A stretch of 64,000 nt of DNA from Varanus komodoensis (Eukaryota; Chordata; Lepidosauria; Squamata; Varanidae), in contig NW_025336598.1 of assembly GCF_004798865.1 (NCBI RefSeq), forward strand, positions 37,292,769-37,356,768. The letters run 5' to 3'. Shown here piece by piece: positions 1 to 12,179 of the stretch. The notes below the pieces were generated by a model, which was not told the origin of the DNA, made no database searches, and saw only the letters and a list, made by a program, of their open reading frames with translations. Positions within the stretch are counted from its first letter, which is position 1. Each line of letters begins with the position of its first letter. A program made the position numbers and the translations under genes.

Positions 1-3000
1 TCCCCCTAGGATTCCCCTGCCCAGCCTCTGTGGAAAGGTTTGTGTCAGCCTTCTTGATGCTTGAGCTCCAGTTTAGGATGGGGAAAAAATGGATGGATCA
101 GGGCCATGGAGCAGCCAGACTGGGGAGGTCTTGGCTCCAAAATGCCCCATGTCTCTGAAGGCATCTCCAACATGAGGTGGAAATGAGGGCCACCCTGGGG
201 CCAGGAAATTACTCTCACATTTCTTGCAGGGAAATAGTTGATAGAACAGATGGAAGGAGAAAGACACCCCTTTTCCTGTGCTTCTAACTTTAGAGATGTT
301 AGATGCTCCAAACCTGACAGCATTTCAACACTACATATACCATTGTCCCAACTTTGTGCAAAAATATTTGTGCATATAAAAAGCTATAAAACAAGCATAA
401 TTGGTTTTTTTATTTTTATTTTTTAATAGTTATTCTACAGCTCTCCTCAAAAAGCATCTTTCTGCACACCATTTTATCTGTGCGATGATCCTACAAGGGA
501 AGTTTGGCCGACTGGTGAAAAATCACCCAGTGGCTCCCAGTCCAGTGGGTTCCTAGCCCAACCCTCCAATCGCTGCTTCACACTGTAGATGACGCACACA
601 TTTCTAGTATTAGACTTCCTCATAGAATATCGTGCTTTTAAGTGCACTTTAAAAATCTACCTTTAAAAATACCGCTTGAGCCTGTGCCTGACTTCCTACC
701 ACCATAGAGAATTGCGTTGGTCAGGGCACAGTCAATGTGAAATGACATGTCTGTAGCAGCAGTGGGACAGGGAGAAGGAGAAACTACCTGAGCTCAGGAA
801 TATGTGATCTGTGCAACACACACACAATTAGGACGATGGGTTTTATCCGTCTTAGCCCAGGTCGAAATCAGAAAGAAATAACAGTAGCTTAACTTTTTTT
901 CCCCATTAAAATGCCCATGTGAATGGTACAAGAATGAAATTTCATTACAGTCTGGGAGTCTGGGAGAATGAAATTGCTCCCAGACTAAGCTTCTACTGCT
1001 ACAAGGAGCGACAGCAGTAAATCAGAAGTGAAGTGTTATTGCACAGGTACACATGCAATAACTTAAATTGGCGTCACTTCCACATCACTGTTCCAGTTTT
1101 CTGCTCACTTCTCATGCCCACAAGTGGATATATTTCATAAGGATATTTTAAACTTCCTACTCATGCACTTTCAAAACAACATGCAAATGAACCAGAGTCT
1201 GGTAACATGGAAAACTGAGAGGAACCAAAACAGAGAGGCTCACCTAACCCTAACTGAATCTGGCTCTACTTCTACTTAATAATTATGCACAATCTGTTAT
1301 GGCTAATTGGTTGTGACTTTGTACTCTGCATTGGTACACATAAGGCTAAAAGCTGGTAAGAATGATTTAAATAATCGATCAAACAAATAAATAAATCAGA
1401 GGTGTGCCCACACATGGAAGGAATTGTATTCACCTTGATTTACTCAAATGGGCGTATGAGCACGGAGTACCTGACTGGATGGACAAAGAAGGTATGCGGT
1501 GCTGGTCGGGAAAAGCAGATGCTATTTTGTGACTCAACATTCCATCAGCAGAACACCAACACATGTCTAATTCCCTCCTACACAAAACAGAACGCGCTGG
1601 GCCATTCTCGCTTTCTCTCACTTCAACTGCCTAAAATTCCAAGCCTGAACATATTCTCACCCATCTGGAAATAATTAACATTTACCTGACCAAAAAAACT
1701 GAACTTGCATAACTATTAGACCGTTCTCTTTTGTGCCTGAGCTTCATCAGAGGAGGAAGAAGAATCCAAGAGAAAGTCTGAGTCTCAGTATAGCACAGAC
1801 ACTTTCTTTACAGAGTGGCATGGAATAGATTGTTGTAAATATGAGCAGATCTGAATCTATCAGGGTATGAATCTGTGATGAACGCTTTACCATCCTGCAC
1901 CTTTTTATTCCCACTGAGTTCAGTGAGCCTTACTGCCATAGGACAGGGTTACAGCTTTAACCTCTTTCTTTAGAGAATCATACTGGGATGCCATAAAAAT
2001 AAATCCTATGCCAAAATGCAAAATAATTACTTCATAGTATGGTCCTGGTAAAAGGCCAAACGCATACTCGCTTAGTGCCTGTATAATTAAATTTGTAAAT
2101 AAGTCTATATCTGCAATTATTTCAAGAAGAGTGACAGGATAACAGCTATTCTGGGTCATATTAAAATGTAATTTAACTAGTCAAGTGACCTGTTTCCACC
2201 AGGAGCCATAGCTGCCCTTTTACAAGGAACAGTGCCAACCTATCGGAAGAAATATTTCAGTCACAGGAAACAGGTATCTTTTGGCAACTAAGGAGTTCTG
2301 TGGCTGGAAGTGGGAATTCCATGGGAAGTGGGACATTTTCATGGGATTCCTGTCACCATGTTCAGATGAAAATCTTCCAGCTGAATATGCCAAGATGTGA
2401 ACTAGCCTTGTGGAGACATATACAGCACTACACTCCTGCCATCACTTAAGCAAGTAAACCAATGAGGAAGTCTTCAATTAACTATCATTTCCCAATTTCT
2501 CCAAACCACTAGACTATGATTAAAGAACTTCAGAAAAAAAATCCAGACTGTTAAGCAGCATCTGGGCCCGGTTTCACAGCAGTATCAGCTTCCAAGCCAT
2601 TCACCATAGTTTCTTGGTTTGGATGAAATGGGAAACTACAGTTCGTAGGAGACTTCCCTGTTTGTTCACTTCCAGTGAAAGTCATTTCCCTCCTTTGTCA
2701 TTTCCCCTGCTTCTAGGTGGGTTCCTGGGCCGTGTTGCTTCAGAGGCCATAGGATCTTTTGTACCCTGGCCTCTCCCCTCTTCTCTCCTCTCTGCTCATC
2801 AGACTACCCCCTTTAAGACTGCTCTGAGGACCTCAGAGACTTCTTTTACAACCTGGTAGTTCATCCCACTTGGTTCTGTCTGGGGCAGTTTTTTGCGGGG
2901 GGGGGGGGCAAGGGGGAAAGGATCTCCCTTCTGAGATGGTTGCAGTATCTATGGCCTTGGTGGTGATGTAAGGGTGGAGGACCCTGAAAAAACCTAAGTT

Positions 3001-3125
3001 CCTTGGGACATTTTTCCTGGCCCATAGACTGTTTCCCTGCTGATTAAACATGTGTAAGATCAAACTGCATGGCCCTTCTTTTCAGACTAGTTCTTGAAGA
3101 TGAAGGGGCACCTAGAAATCACAAT
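1..3125. other. unique DNA, no gene recognised
   Basis: No exon-like or named repeat sequence was recognised over this stretch. Open frames are under 100 codons and resemble nothing I know. Visible small structures are a perfect 10-bp inverted repeat (AGTCTGGGAG at 957-966, CTCCCAGACT at 977-986), a short AAATAAATAAAT run near 1388-1397 that could be the worn end of a LINE, and a G homopolymer near 2897-2908. The absence of a gene is a judgement by eye. Confidence 0.5.
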
Positions 3126-3349
3126 GAGAGCCAGTGTGGTGTAGTGGTTAAGAGCATGGGACTGGGACTCAGAGGATCTGGGTTCGAGTCCCCGCTCGGC
3201 CATGGAGCCAACTGGGTGACTTTGGGCCAGTCACAGTCTCTCAGCCCAACCTACCTCACAGGGTTGTTGTTGTGGGGATAAGATGGAGGAGGAGAGATAA
3301 TGTAAGCTGCCTTGAGCCCTTTGTAGGAAAAAGGCAGGATATAAATCAA

Positions 3350-3397
<48 letters not shown>
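3126..3397 (+). repeat. Sauria-type tRNA-derived SINE with (TAA)n tail
   Basis: The left part is a tRNA-like Pol III promoter head: an A-box-like TGGTGTAGTGGTT at 3137-3149 and a B box GGTTCGAGTCC at 3181-3191. The middle carries the family's conserved phrases: a GGGTGACTTTGGGCCAGTCAC block near 3215, a CCTACCTCACAGGGTTGTTG block near 3250, and the GGCAGGATATAAATCAAAA tail near 3335. It ends in about 16 TAA units from 3349. Sauria SINEs of squamates have this layout and share their 3' end with BovB LINEs, whose machinery moves them. This is the best preserved SINE of its type in the window. It is not a tRNA gene, because the acceptor-stem and anticodon halves do not fold as a tRNA. Confidence 0.9.
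3349..3397. repeat. (TAA)n microsatellite
   Basis: About 16 uninterrupted TAA units form the tail of the preceding SINE. It produces a spurious poly-asparagine reading frame on the plus strand. Confidence 0.95.
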
Positions 3398-3401
<4 letters not shown>

Positions 3402-3531
3402 ATGCGACGATATCGAGCCATTCCCTTCTGAAGACTGATGTTCCTAGTTTAAAACATAATCTATTTTATATCTAGGAAGTTTTAGGACATGAGTAGATCA
3501 TTTCAAGCCTAAGGCTCAATAAGTGGTGACT

Positions 3532-3775
3532 TGTGCAAGGGCGTTCTTCATACGGGCGTCCAACTGCGGAGCTCCCTCCCACCTCAGCAATGGCTGCTGC
3601 CGGATCGCACAAGCACGGCCTCTTTGCTCAGCCAGGCCTTGGCTGCACGCGTGTTGCTGCCTCTGGTCAACTTCTCTGTCTCCGTTGCTGGGCTCTCTCG
3701 TTTTATCAGTAGATGCTGTGTAATTTTTATTGTGTTTTATTGGCTTTGTAGCCCTACTTTGGAATGGTTTTACAA
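3532..3775 (+). mobile_element. L2-type LINE 3' fragment
   Basis: The phrase AGGGCGTTCTT followed about 20 bases later by GGAGCTCCCTCCCA at 3571-3584 matches the end of the L2-type ORF2, where 'RAFSVxAPxLWNSLP' is encoded. The sequence then turns T-rich with TTTTATTGTGTTTTATTGG near 3726-3744, as in the family's 3' end. The reading frame is degraded and the element is strongly 5' truncated. The assignment rests on remembered consensus and is moderate. Confidence 0.55.
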
Positions 3776-4525
3776 TGAAAAGTGGGTAATGACTTCTATT
3801 AGCAGTAAATTAATAGCGATTGCTTTAATGATCTGTCATTCCTTAAATAGGCAACCTTAGTTGAAAGCAACGTTTCAAATATGTACAACAAAAAACAAGA
3901 CAGACATAACAACTCATGAATAAAGGGAAAGGGAATCCTTCTGCTGACAGTTCAAAAGTAATATAAATATATATATGCTGTTGAACCATTTGCACTCAGA
4001 AAGGATTAGATTGCTCACATTTCCTTTTGCAACCTTCCTTGCGAAGAGAACATTTTCCTTCTTTGCTTATTTGCAGTGACTGCAGTTGCTTCTCATTCCA
4101 GCATCTTAGGCTTAGGTTCAAGGCTCCCTGCCCTCGATGCATGTAAACCTCTCATCTCGGCGTAGAGGGCAGAGTGAGGCACAACAGCTGAACACAGATG
4201 GCTGTTTCGTCCATGTAGACGAAGCAGTGTGGAAGGTGAGGGGCAGCAGCTGAAGCACTATCTGGATACGACCAAGCCGCTTCCTCCCTGCTCTCCAGCG
4301 CACCCATTTCTTCCTGTCTGAGGCCAATTTGTGACCTTGAAGAGATGGAGAGCACAGTTCTTACCACACTGACTGTGAGGAGGGTCAACTGGGGTCTCAC
4401 CCTTCCAAGTCCCAACACCAAGGTCCCAGGACCTGGGAGCTGGGACCCCGAACCATCCTTTGGTCCTCCAGACAGAATTCAGTTTGCACAAGATTGCACA
4501 AGGATGTCATTTCCTCTTTTAGAAT
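3776..4525. other. unique DNA, nothing recognised
   Basis: There is no gene or named repeat here apart from a short ATATAAATATATATAT run near 3961. Several short open frames overlap at 4118-4527 on both strands. They look like chance openings in GC-richer sequence and share no recognised motif. Confidence 0.45.
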
Positions 4526-4529
4526 GATC

Positions 4530-4975
4530 GTCCGTTTTATAACAGGGAGTCCGAACTAAAAATCACTATTTATGGGTGTCAACACTGGACAGAGACTGAA
4601 AGAAAATGGATCTATTCAAAACTGGGTGCTGGAAGAGAGCTCTGTGAATACTCTGGACTGACAGAAAGATGAACAAGAGGGTCCTAGGTCAAATCAAGCC
4701 AGAACATGATTTGGAAGCAAAAATGACGAAACCTTGGCTGTTGTACTCCGGGCATGTCGTGAGAAGGTATGACACACTGGGGAAAACAATCACGCTTGAG
4801 AAAGGTGAAGGGAAAGGCAGAAGAAGAGAAGGAGGTATGAGATGGATTGATTCTGTAAGGGAAGACACAGCCTTCAGTTTGCAAAACCTGAGCAGGGCTG
4901 TCAAGGGCAGGCCATTTTGTAACATCACCAGAAGCTGGACATGACCTGACAGTGTATAACAGCAACAAACTGAAA
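4530..4975 (+). mobile_element. RTE-BovB LINE 3' end
   Basis: The conceptual product at 4669-4941 reads QIKPEHDLEAKMTK, then GHVVRR, then GKTITLEKGEGKGRRR, then MRWIDSVRED and LSRAVKGR. This is the order found at the C terminus of BovB reverse transcriptase ORFs (FGHxxRRxDSLEKTxMLGKxEGRRRRGRQRMRWxD). Upstream at 4573-4668 a Trp-rich stretch of the same ORF is recognisable, although no single frame covers it all. The copy is 5' truncated and ends near 4975 in a CAGCAACAAACTG-like tail. Only the last 130 or so codons survive, so it is inactive. BovB is widespread in squamates. Confidence 0.85.
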
Positions 4976-6402
4976 GAAAACTTCCTAGATATGAATTATT
5001 TTAACCCGTCATTCTAACAATGTTTCTATAAACAGATCATAATGTCAAGGTCTGTTGGCAGATTAAGTCTCTTTAAAGGATCCATTCCTCACTTTTCCTT
5101 TAGATGCTCTTTGTAACATGACCCTCTCCCTCAGTTTGTGGCCTTGGGTGGTATCCGGTAAAGCCTTTCCACTAATGCAAAAGATGTTTCACTGGCATAA
5201 GGGACTCTAGTGCAACACGAATCTCATCCCAGAAATGTTCGCTGCCATTATAGGCTTCCCCAGAAAACCTGTTGCACAAGAAGCAGCAAGGACTAGCACA
5301 ATACAATTTGCACTGTAGAATGACACCAATGGATGCTGCCCCATGCTTCCAAAATGCAGCTCTAGTTTCCAACAGTAACCAGCCCAGGGCCTCCAGGGAG
5401 CCATCACCATAAAGGCAGTGCCCTCCCACAGTCAAAGTATACGATGCCTGAACCTGGAGGTGTCATTGCTAGATGCCCTTTTTATATGCCCATTTCCGCA
5501 GAAGAGTCTCAACCTGTTTACAGCCACCTAATACAGTGATTGCCACCACATCTTGTGGAGGAGAAGACTATAAGACAATATAACCCCAGGAAAGCGTCCC
5601 TGGGGCCATATGAGTTGGTACATTTCTCCCTCCAGAGGTGGAAAAAGAAAGGTCTGCCCTAAGAGAAGGGACTAAACAGCTTCATCCCTAAGGCTGGAAT
5701 GTCAGACTTGGGAAGTAGGAAGAGACATTTCAGGAATGTGCCTCTGGGCAGCAGAGAGCACCTACAGGGGATTCAAACCGGCCCTGGAGCTGGTCTAAAT
5801 GACTTCCCTACCCTTGTTTGCAATGGGAGAGCATTTTTAACCCCCAAACCCCTGGGAGTAAGGAAGGAATTAAGCAGCACTCATTCCTAAATTCTGCCAG
5901 CAAGAGCCCTGCAGGGCTTAGGATAGATCAAAGAATCTGGTATTGGAGCTCTTCATCAGAGAACATAGGATTGCTGTTTAAGTTAATTATATGTTGTGTG
6001 AAGAAATACATTCTTCTCTGGATCCTGCATTGATTGCTGATCAATTTCATTGAGTGACATGAAGTTCTGGCTGTATGAGTGGCTAGAAACATGCTCTCGC
6101 TAGCCTTATGAGTGGGGTGAAACATGCTCGTTCGCTCGCTCTCTCACTCTGTCTCACTCTCTCTCTCTCTTTCTTCTTTCCATTCATAATTTTATCAAAG
6201 AAAATATGTTGATGAAATGAAAGAATTGTTCTGCCTTTTTTGAACAGGGTTATTACCTAGACATAATCTGCCTACAAATAGGGAAGAAAGCATCACGCTA
6301 CAGTTGGAGCAACTGGGTACCCATCCTAGCAGTTCTTGCAACGCTCTGAATCTCACTGCTATTATGTGAATTCAATTCGTTATTAGAATTTGAATCACCA
6401 AT

Positions 6403-6457
<55 letters not shown>

Positions 6458-7262
6458 TGTGTGTTGCCCCGGTGAAGGCAACATGCTAGAATACAGGTCA
6501 GTGACACAGAGAGCAGAATGGATCTGCACTTAGGAGCAACAGGCTGCCAGAAGCAGTGGCAAGCAAGATGTTTTCCACCAAGGCCTCCCGCAGAACTCAA
6601 CAGGAGATCTATGAGCAGAGCAGCTCCAGAATCACATCAGGGCTAAAAGGAATTAGCTTGCCAGTGGTGGTTACATATAGAAGATAGGCATTACTTGGTA
6701 GCGAAGGGGCTGGCGGGGGGCATGGTTTTGTACAAATCCATTCCTCCTTTTCCATTTCCTGCCTCAGAATGATAGCCGTAAAGTAATACCTCTTAGCAGA
6801 AAGGGCTGAGCAGCTGATACTTCCCTCCATCCTCTCCTCATTCGGTAAGGTGGTCAAGACCCATCTTTTAACTTGAAGAGACTGATGGCATTTTAAAGGT
6901 TAAACAATGGATCAATACATGAAGTTCAATTATTTCCGCTTTTCCTCTTGTTCTAACAGATTAGCCTGGCTAATCCTCAAGAATACGCAGAATAAAGTCA
7001 TAGAAATCGAAGGTAGGAGGAAGGAGTGGGGAGAATCCTGCCTGGATTCGGTTCCGAGTCCGAGTCCACATCCTGGAGGGGCAGACCCACCTGCCCCAAG
7101 CTCTTGCATGATGGACCGGGGAAGAAGGTTCCCTGATAAGTTGGGGCTGGTTTACGTTTTGCTCTGATGTGCACATTCTGCCCACGGGGTCACACAGGAG
7201 AAAGTGTTGGGCACATACAACCAAACAACCACAAAAAGGGGAAGACAGATCACATGTACAGA
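4976..7262. other. mostly unique DNA with microsatellites
   Basis: No gene was recognised. A CT-rich run lies at 6130-6172 and a compound (TC)n(AC)n tract at 6402-6464 is listed separately. Open frames are all below 90 codons, overlap each other on opposite strands and carry no known motif. Confidence 0.5.
6402..6464. repeat. (TC)n(AC)n compound microsatellite
   Basis: About nine TC units run straight into about seventeen AC units. An ACGTGTGTGTGTG end lets the AC tract pair with a short GT tract, so a small hairpin is possible at its right edge. Confidence 0.95.
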
Positions 7263-7263
7263 A

Positions 7264-7420
7264 GGGAGCCTGTGTGGAATAGTGGTCAGAGTGTTGGACT
7301 GGGGCTAGTTGTGGGCTCTCAGCCTACCCCAACTCCCAGAGCTGTTGTGTGGATAAAATGAAGAGAAGGAGGATTATGCCTTTGGCTCCTTAGGGTGAAG
7401 GCGGATATAAATGCCACATG
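7264..7420 (+). repeat. Sauria-type SINE, internally deleted
   Basis: GAGCCTGTGTGGAATAGTGGTCAGAG near 7265 is a decayed form of the Sauria SINE A-box head. It is followed by TGTTGGACTGGGGC, then jumps to CTCTCAGCCTACCCCAACTC and the GTGAAGGCGGATATAAATGCC tail. The B box and part of the middle are missing compared with the copy at 3126-3397, so the internal promoter is lost. Confidence 0.75.
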
Positions 7421-10400
7421 TCAAAGCTGGCATGAGCAACTGACGTCAGCCTCTCTGTGCAGGCCATGAGTAAAGGCCAGTTTGCGCACCTGGCCTCTCG
7501 CAGACCTGAGTGCAAGCAATCCACAGTTGCGCTGATCTCAGGGTGATAGAATTGTTTGGCCTATGCAGCTCCCTGGATGAGAGACACAGAGCGTACCAAG
7601 CCGTGCCTTCATTTCCAAACTTGGCCATTGGGATGACAGGCTTTCCAACAAACACTTCCAAACATAAGCTATGCCTCTACAGATGCCGTGACTCCTGTTT
7701 ACAAGATACTAAAATGGCACAAGCTTTGATGACCCAAGACTCTGGTAAAGATGTGGGCTGTGAATGGGCCGAAGCAAAAGAGGAGAGGCAAGGATTGCTT
7801 TGAAATCCACAGGCTTAAAAGAAGGATGCTGCTCTCTGCCCTGGTGCCAATATTCAAAGGACAGAGTGGGCTTCCAGGTGAGGAGCAGCTGAAAAGACCT
7901 TTTGGACACAGCCACGGATTAATGCTGAGAGTCTGAAAGGAGCTGACAAAAGCAGAGTGCATTCACATCCAAATGTGTTCAAGATTATCAGAGTATTGCT
8001 GGTTTTTTTAAACAATGAAAGCTTTCGAATCACTGGAGACCTGCCCTTATTCAGAATGAATTCACAGTTCAGGTGGAATCTTTCCAGTCTTGTTTTATCC
8101 GAGCAATCTTCAGATGTTTGTGGGGACAGCGAGGAGAAAAAGAAGATAGTGCAAGTACTAGTATCACCCCTGAAAACTGGTCCCCAGGCTCCCTGCACAT
8201 TTTGTTACTCAAACCTTAATTGGTTTTCTAACTACCAAAACATGGGTAGTTTTTTAAAACGTTTCTTTCTTCCTTTCCCTATCATTGCAAACTGGACTTG
8301 AAGCATTTTCTTGCCATTTCTATCACTTTCCTATGAAAGGAGATTTTCATCCATTTTAGGCTAAGAATACACCCCGCCCCACACCCCCATGGAACTGCTT
8401 ATCAGGAAAAAAAGGGGGAAGAAAGGAAAAGGTTGAATCTAAGGTGATGGAAGATGATGTTACTGTAAGGTGATGACAAGTGAAAAAATATATAAATGGG
8501 ATAAACTAAAAGACATCCAGGCATCAGAAACTTGTCACTCTTTAGCAAACATGCCATGATTTTTTATAATTTTTAAAAAATTCTCTCTTGAAAACCAGGT
8601 TTGTCCCAAGCTTGTAAAATACAGAGCACCTGTGGATAGCTAAGTGTTCTTTACTCCCCAAAGAGCTGTAAAAGTGTAAGGTTTTGGAATCTGGGTTGAA
8701 AAGGAAGGACGGATGGACAGACAGATGATATCCCAGCACTATAATCTAATCTTCACTAAATCCATCTCCTGATAACTGATTTTTTAAAAGAAACCACAGC
8801 AACAGAGGCATTTTAAATTAAACTGACTTGTGGCTATATTTTATTTTTTATTTTTGTGAACCCATTGAAGGAATGTGCCTAATGATAATACTGCAAGATG
8901 GAAATGTATTGCTGTTTAAACCAGGACACAGCACTATGAAAATGATTCAAGTGCTGTTTATGATTCCAGTGACAGCTCTGCCATTTCACATCCAAATCCC
9001 AGGGAGGATTAATGGTGGGGAGTTCATTTTGTTCTGGTCTTTGTGCTTCACATCTACAGAATCATATGTCTGGTCATTTTTTAAAAAAATGTGTTTTCCT
9101 GTAATTTAGTGATCAGTGGTGTGCAGTAATGAGTCCACTGAATGGTCACAAATCTTCCAGCAGGTTTCCTTCATTCTCTCCCTGCCCCCACCTGTTCTTT
9201 CTGTGTGCCAGGAATCGTTGCTTTTAGAAAACAGATTGTCAGTAAGACAGAAAGTCAGCCTAAAATTTGGAAAATTAAATGAAAGAGCTATGGCTAAACA
9301 CATTCATTTAAGGAAGAAGATCTGACAGTTAGTACTTAAAGAGACAGATGAGCTAATGTATCAAAAATGTTTGTAAGTAAAATTGGTGTAGTTAATTCAT
9401 AATATTACCAGTGAACCTGCCAACAGAACTGACACTGGGAATAAAATATGGGCATACTTTCCTGAGCTATACCAGGGTCTCTTGCATGAGATTTTGAAGC
9501 ATCACAAACACTATCAGCATGGATCAGGCTCGGTTCTGCAGGCTTTCCAGCAGAATTCCCTCCTCGCCCTGCCTGGAGATGGAGCCCAGGGGCCACAACT
9601 TGCAAACAAGTGCTTTGGCACTGAACAAAGACAACAGGGCTGTGAGGTGACAGGCTCAGAATACTCCTGACAAGGGGCTTCCCTGTTGAACTTTGAGGAA
9701 GAATTTGCCCAGCATGGAACGCATCTTCTTGCAGCTGATCCCCAAGCCGGTTGGCCATCATCCTGTTGCCATGTAGCAATGCCTCTCTTGCCTATTTCCT
9801 CTGAGGGTGAGGAACAGAAATGGAAGAGAAAGTGACGTCCTGTTGCCAGCCCCTCCTACATGAGGTCCCCTCCTTTAGCCCATCTTTAGTCCACTGCACA
9901 TACCCTTCCCATTTTTTCTCACCACCAAAGCAGTGCAAGATACAGCCACGCAGGAACAAGTGCCCCATGCTTTCGTAAAGACTGAACTTGTTTAATTTGC
10001 AACAGCCTTCAAATGCTTGTACCTCAGGCATACCTCATGTGCAGCTGAGTCCTTGAGTCCGGAGCCTGGAACAATGGCATACTCTTCCTCTTTGAAAAGA
10101 CGGCATCTCCACTGACTCTCTCTATCTAGTCAGACTAGCACCCCCTCCAGCCACCCCTGGCTTTCTTAGCTCATTTTCCATTTTCCTTCTAGCACATTAC
10201 AAACACAGTGAATCATAGGACTGGGCTTCTTTTGTTAGCTGCCTAACTCTGCTTGTGTGTCTATTGTTAGGTGCCTTCTTCCAGCTCTTTGACTGCATCC
10301 TTGCACAAAGGTGAGTCTCAAGAAAAGTGGAAGAAATTATCCCATAAGTTTAATAGCACCAACAAAGTCTATGTTACATGGAACTGAATCATGCCCTGTT

Positions 10401-10520
10401 TAAATAAGGAAAAACTGCTTCCTCTAGGCATGACTGGGAACAAAGGACATTGTTTGCCTGCTCACCAGTTCCCCACTTTAAACCCCATTGTTTAGCAACA
10501 TTTCTCTGGTAACTTCTAAA
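7421..10520. other. unique DNA, nothing recognised
   Basis: No gene or named repeat was recognised. Two overlapping 114-codon open frames on opposite strands (7957-8301 plus, 7854-8198 minus) and a 124-codon minus-strand frame (9405-9779) have no recognisable domain and no start context that sets them apart. I treat them as chance. Confidence 0.45.
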
Positions 10521-10650
10521 TCAAAGCTGGGGAGTGTAACATCCTGCAGTTGTTGTTGGCCTGCCACATCTATCCAACCAGCCAGCATGGAGAATGGTGG
10601 GGGATAATGGGAGCTGTAAGCCAAAACATCTGGAGGGTCTCATGCTGGTC
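10521..10650. repeat. palindromic MITE-like repeat, family A
   Basis: The core is the reptile repeat around 'actacaactcccatcatcc...ggatgatgggagttgtagtcc'. Here the left arm is worn and the right arm reads GGGGGATAATGGGAGCTGTAAGCC, then AAAACATCTGGAGGG. The middle CCAGCCAGCATGGAGAATGG is typical. Other copies in this window are at 35796-35933, 44316-44457 and 46588-46708. The two arms are complementary, as in a small inverted-repeat DNA element, but the class is not proven. Confidence 0.6.
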
Positions 10651-10961
10651 CTTTCTAAAAGCATGGTTTCTTGATTGTCTTCCATAGAAAAGAATACTGA
10701 ATCCACTGTATGCCTTCTCCTATAAATAGAAATAAGCACCTGTATTTCTGTTTGCCTTGAAAGAAGTAGATTAGATATACTCCATGAATAGTGAGATCTC
10801 ATTCTTTTGATACAAAAGGCCTCATTTGCTAACATGTGATTTTATTTAAAGGACACCATTCTGGTTCTTGAGTTGCTCGGTTTTTTATCTACCTGCCCCA
10901 CACCCAGCAGATAGGGAAGCTTTACGGTTATGGCCCTTCAGGGTAGCAACATGCACAGGGA

Positions 10962-11110
10962 GATGGGAAGCTGCCTTCTCCTGAGTCACTTCCTGGAGAG
11001 AGTGTTGTTATCATCTCTGGCTGGCAGCAGCTCTCCACGTCTCCAGAGAGGAAAAGTGCCAGTGCTGTCCAGAGACACCAAGGACTTCGCCTGGAGCCTC
11101 TGTCACACAG
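10962..11110 (-). repeat. tRNA-derived SINE relic, family B
   Basis: GGAAGCTGCCTTCTCCTGAGTCAC near 10967 and CTGGCAGCAGCTCTCCACG near 11022 match the body of a reptile SINE whose other end is a tRNA-like head. The same family is seen at 34200-34320, 34681-34748 and 57430-57588. This copy has lost a clear B box and is the most degraded of the four, so the call is moderate. Confidence 0.5.
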
Positions 11111-11974
11111 AGCAGGTTATTCCACCAAGGAATCACCTCGCCTCACACTGCTTCCATACACGTACAAAAAGCCCGAGTGACCCCCTCCTCTGAGTGACCC
11201 CCTTTTCTGTCCACTTTCATTCTTTTCTCTTAATTTTCGTCCCATCCTTTAATGCTTTTGCTTCAAAGATGAACCATACTGGAAAGACTTGATCTGATTG
11301 ATCTGTTAGACCATGAAAATGCCACGTAGAATCTCCAAGGACCACTACACAGGGAAGAGCACGGATGCCTGAACCCCAGTCCCTTGCAGCACGGTCCCTC
11401 CCAGGACCTCCATTCCCCCTGAGCCAGGACCTTCCCTCCCAGCCATGTTTAAGACCAGCCAACGGCCCCTCTTTTTCAGGGGTTGAAGCTGCTTTAAATG
11501 CCATTTGGACAATTAGCAGTAACAGCAACTGCTGAGGTTGGTGCCCAGTGCTGTAGAGGAGCCAGGGCCCACAGTGATGTCTTGTCCACATGCTTTGATT
11601 AGCAGAACCAGGGACCCCGTCCGCTGCCTCCGCCACCCTTCAGAATTTCCTGTTCCCTCCGAGCTTAGCTACGATCCTTCCAGTAGCTGGGAGAGGGATT
11701 AATCTTCCTAGCAACAACATCATCCCTTCCTGCCGTCATGCCGAACATTTTGGGACAAGCTCATCTTGAATGGGCCACCAGCTCCTGGTACAATAGACCA
11801 ACGCAGCTGGCTGAACCTCTGGACCAGGGAACCAGGGAGCAAGGAAGCCTCTGGACCCTCCTTGGAGATGTGGCAATGGGGCTGCTGTGCTGAACCCTGC
11901 CTCTTCAAAGTTTACCATAAAGCACTGTGGCCACTGTCGTGACATTTAAGAAGGAGAAAGAAAGTTACACCCCA
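11111..11974. other. unique DNA, nothing recognised
   Basis: No gene was recognised. A 139-codon minus-strand open frame at 11217-11636 has no known domain. The stretch is moderately GC-rich with few CpG dinucleotides. Confidence 0.45.
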
Positions 11975-12013
11975 GGGATGGGATGGGATGGGATGGGATG
12001 GGATGGGATGGGA
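11975..12013. repeat. (GGGAT)n minisatellite
   Basis: Almost eight perfect GGGAT units lie in tandem, with no interruption. It is not the vertebrate telomere unit, which is TTAGGG. Confidence 0.95.
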
Positions 12014-12179
12014 GCACACAGTCACATGGCTCACTGCCGAGTCCTGTACTGTGGTTAAGATCTGATACATGTCCACATCCTAGGGCAGTCTTGAAGGTCT
12101 GTTTCTATATTGCAAGGATAACTGCAGCCCATACAGGAAAAAAGTTAAAATCCTATTGGGTGCACCTAAATGTGTTCTT

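Noticed and set aside
3126-3200. Possible tRNA gene from A and B boxes
   Set aside because: The boxes belong to the tRNA-derived head of a SINE; there is no cloverleaf with a complete acceptor stem.
3272-3475. Plus-strand open frame with a long asparagine run
   Set aside because: The run is the (TAA)n tail of a Sauria-type SINE read in frame; not a protein.
11975-12013. Telomere-like repeat
   Set aside because: The unit is GGGAT, not TTAGGG, and the tract is only 39 bp.
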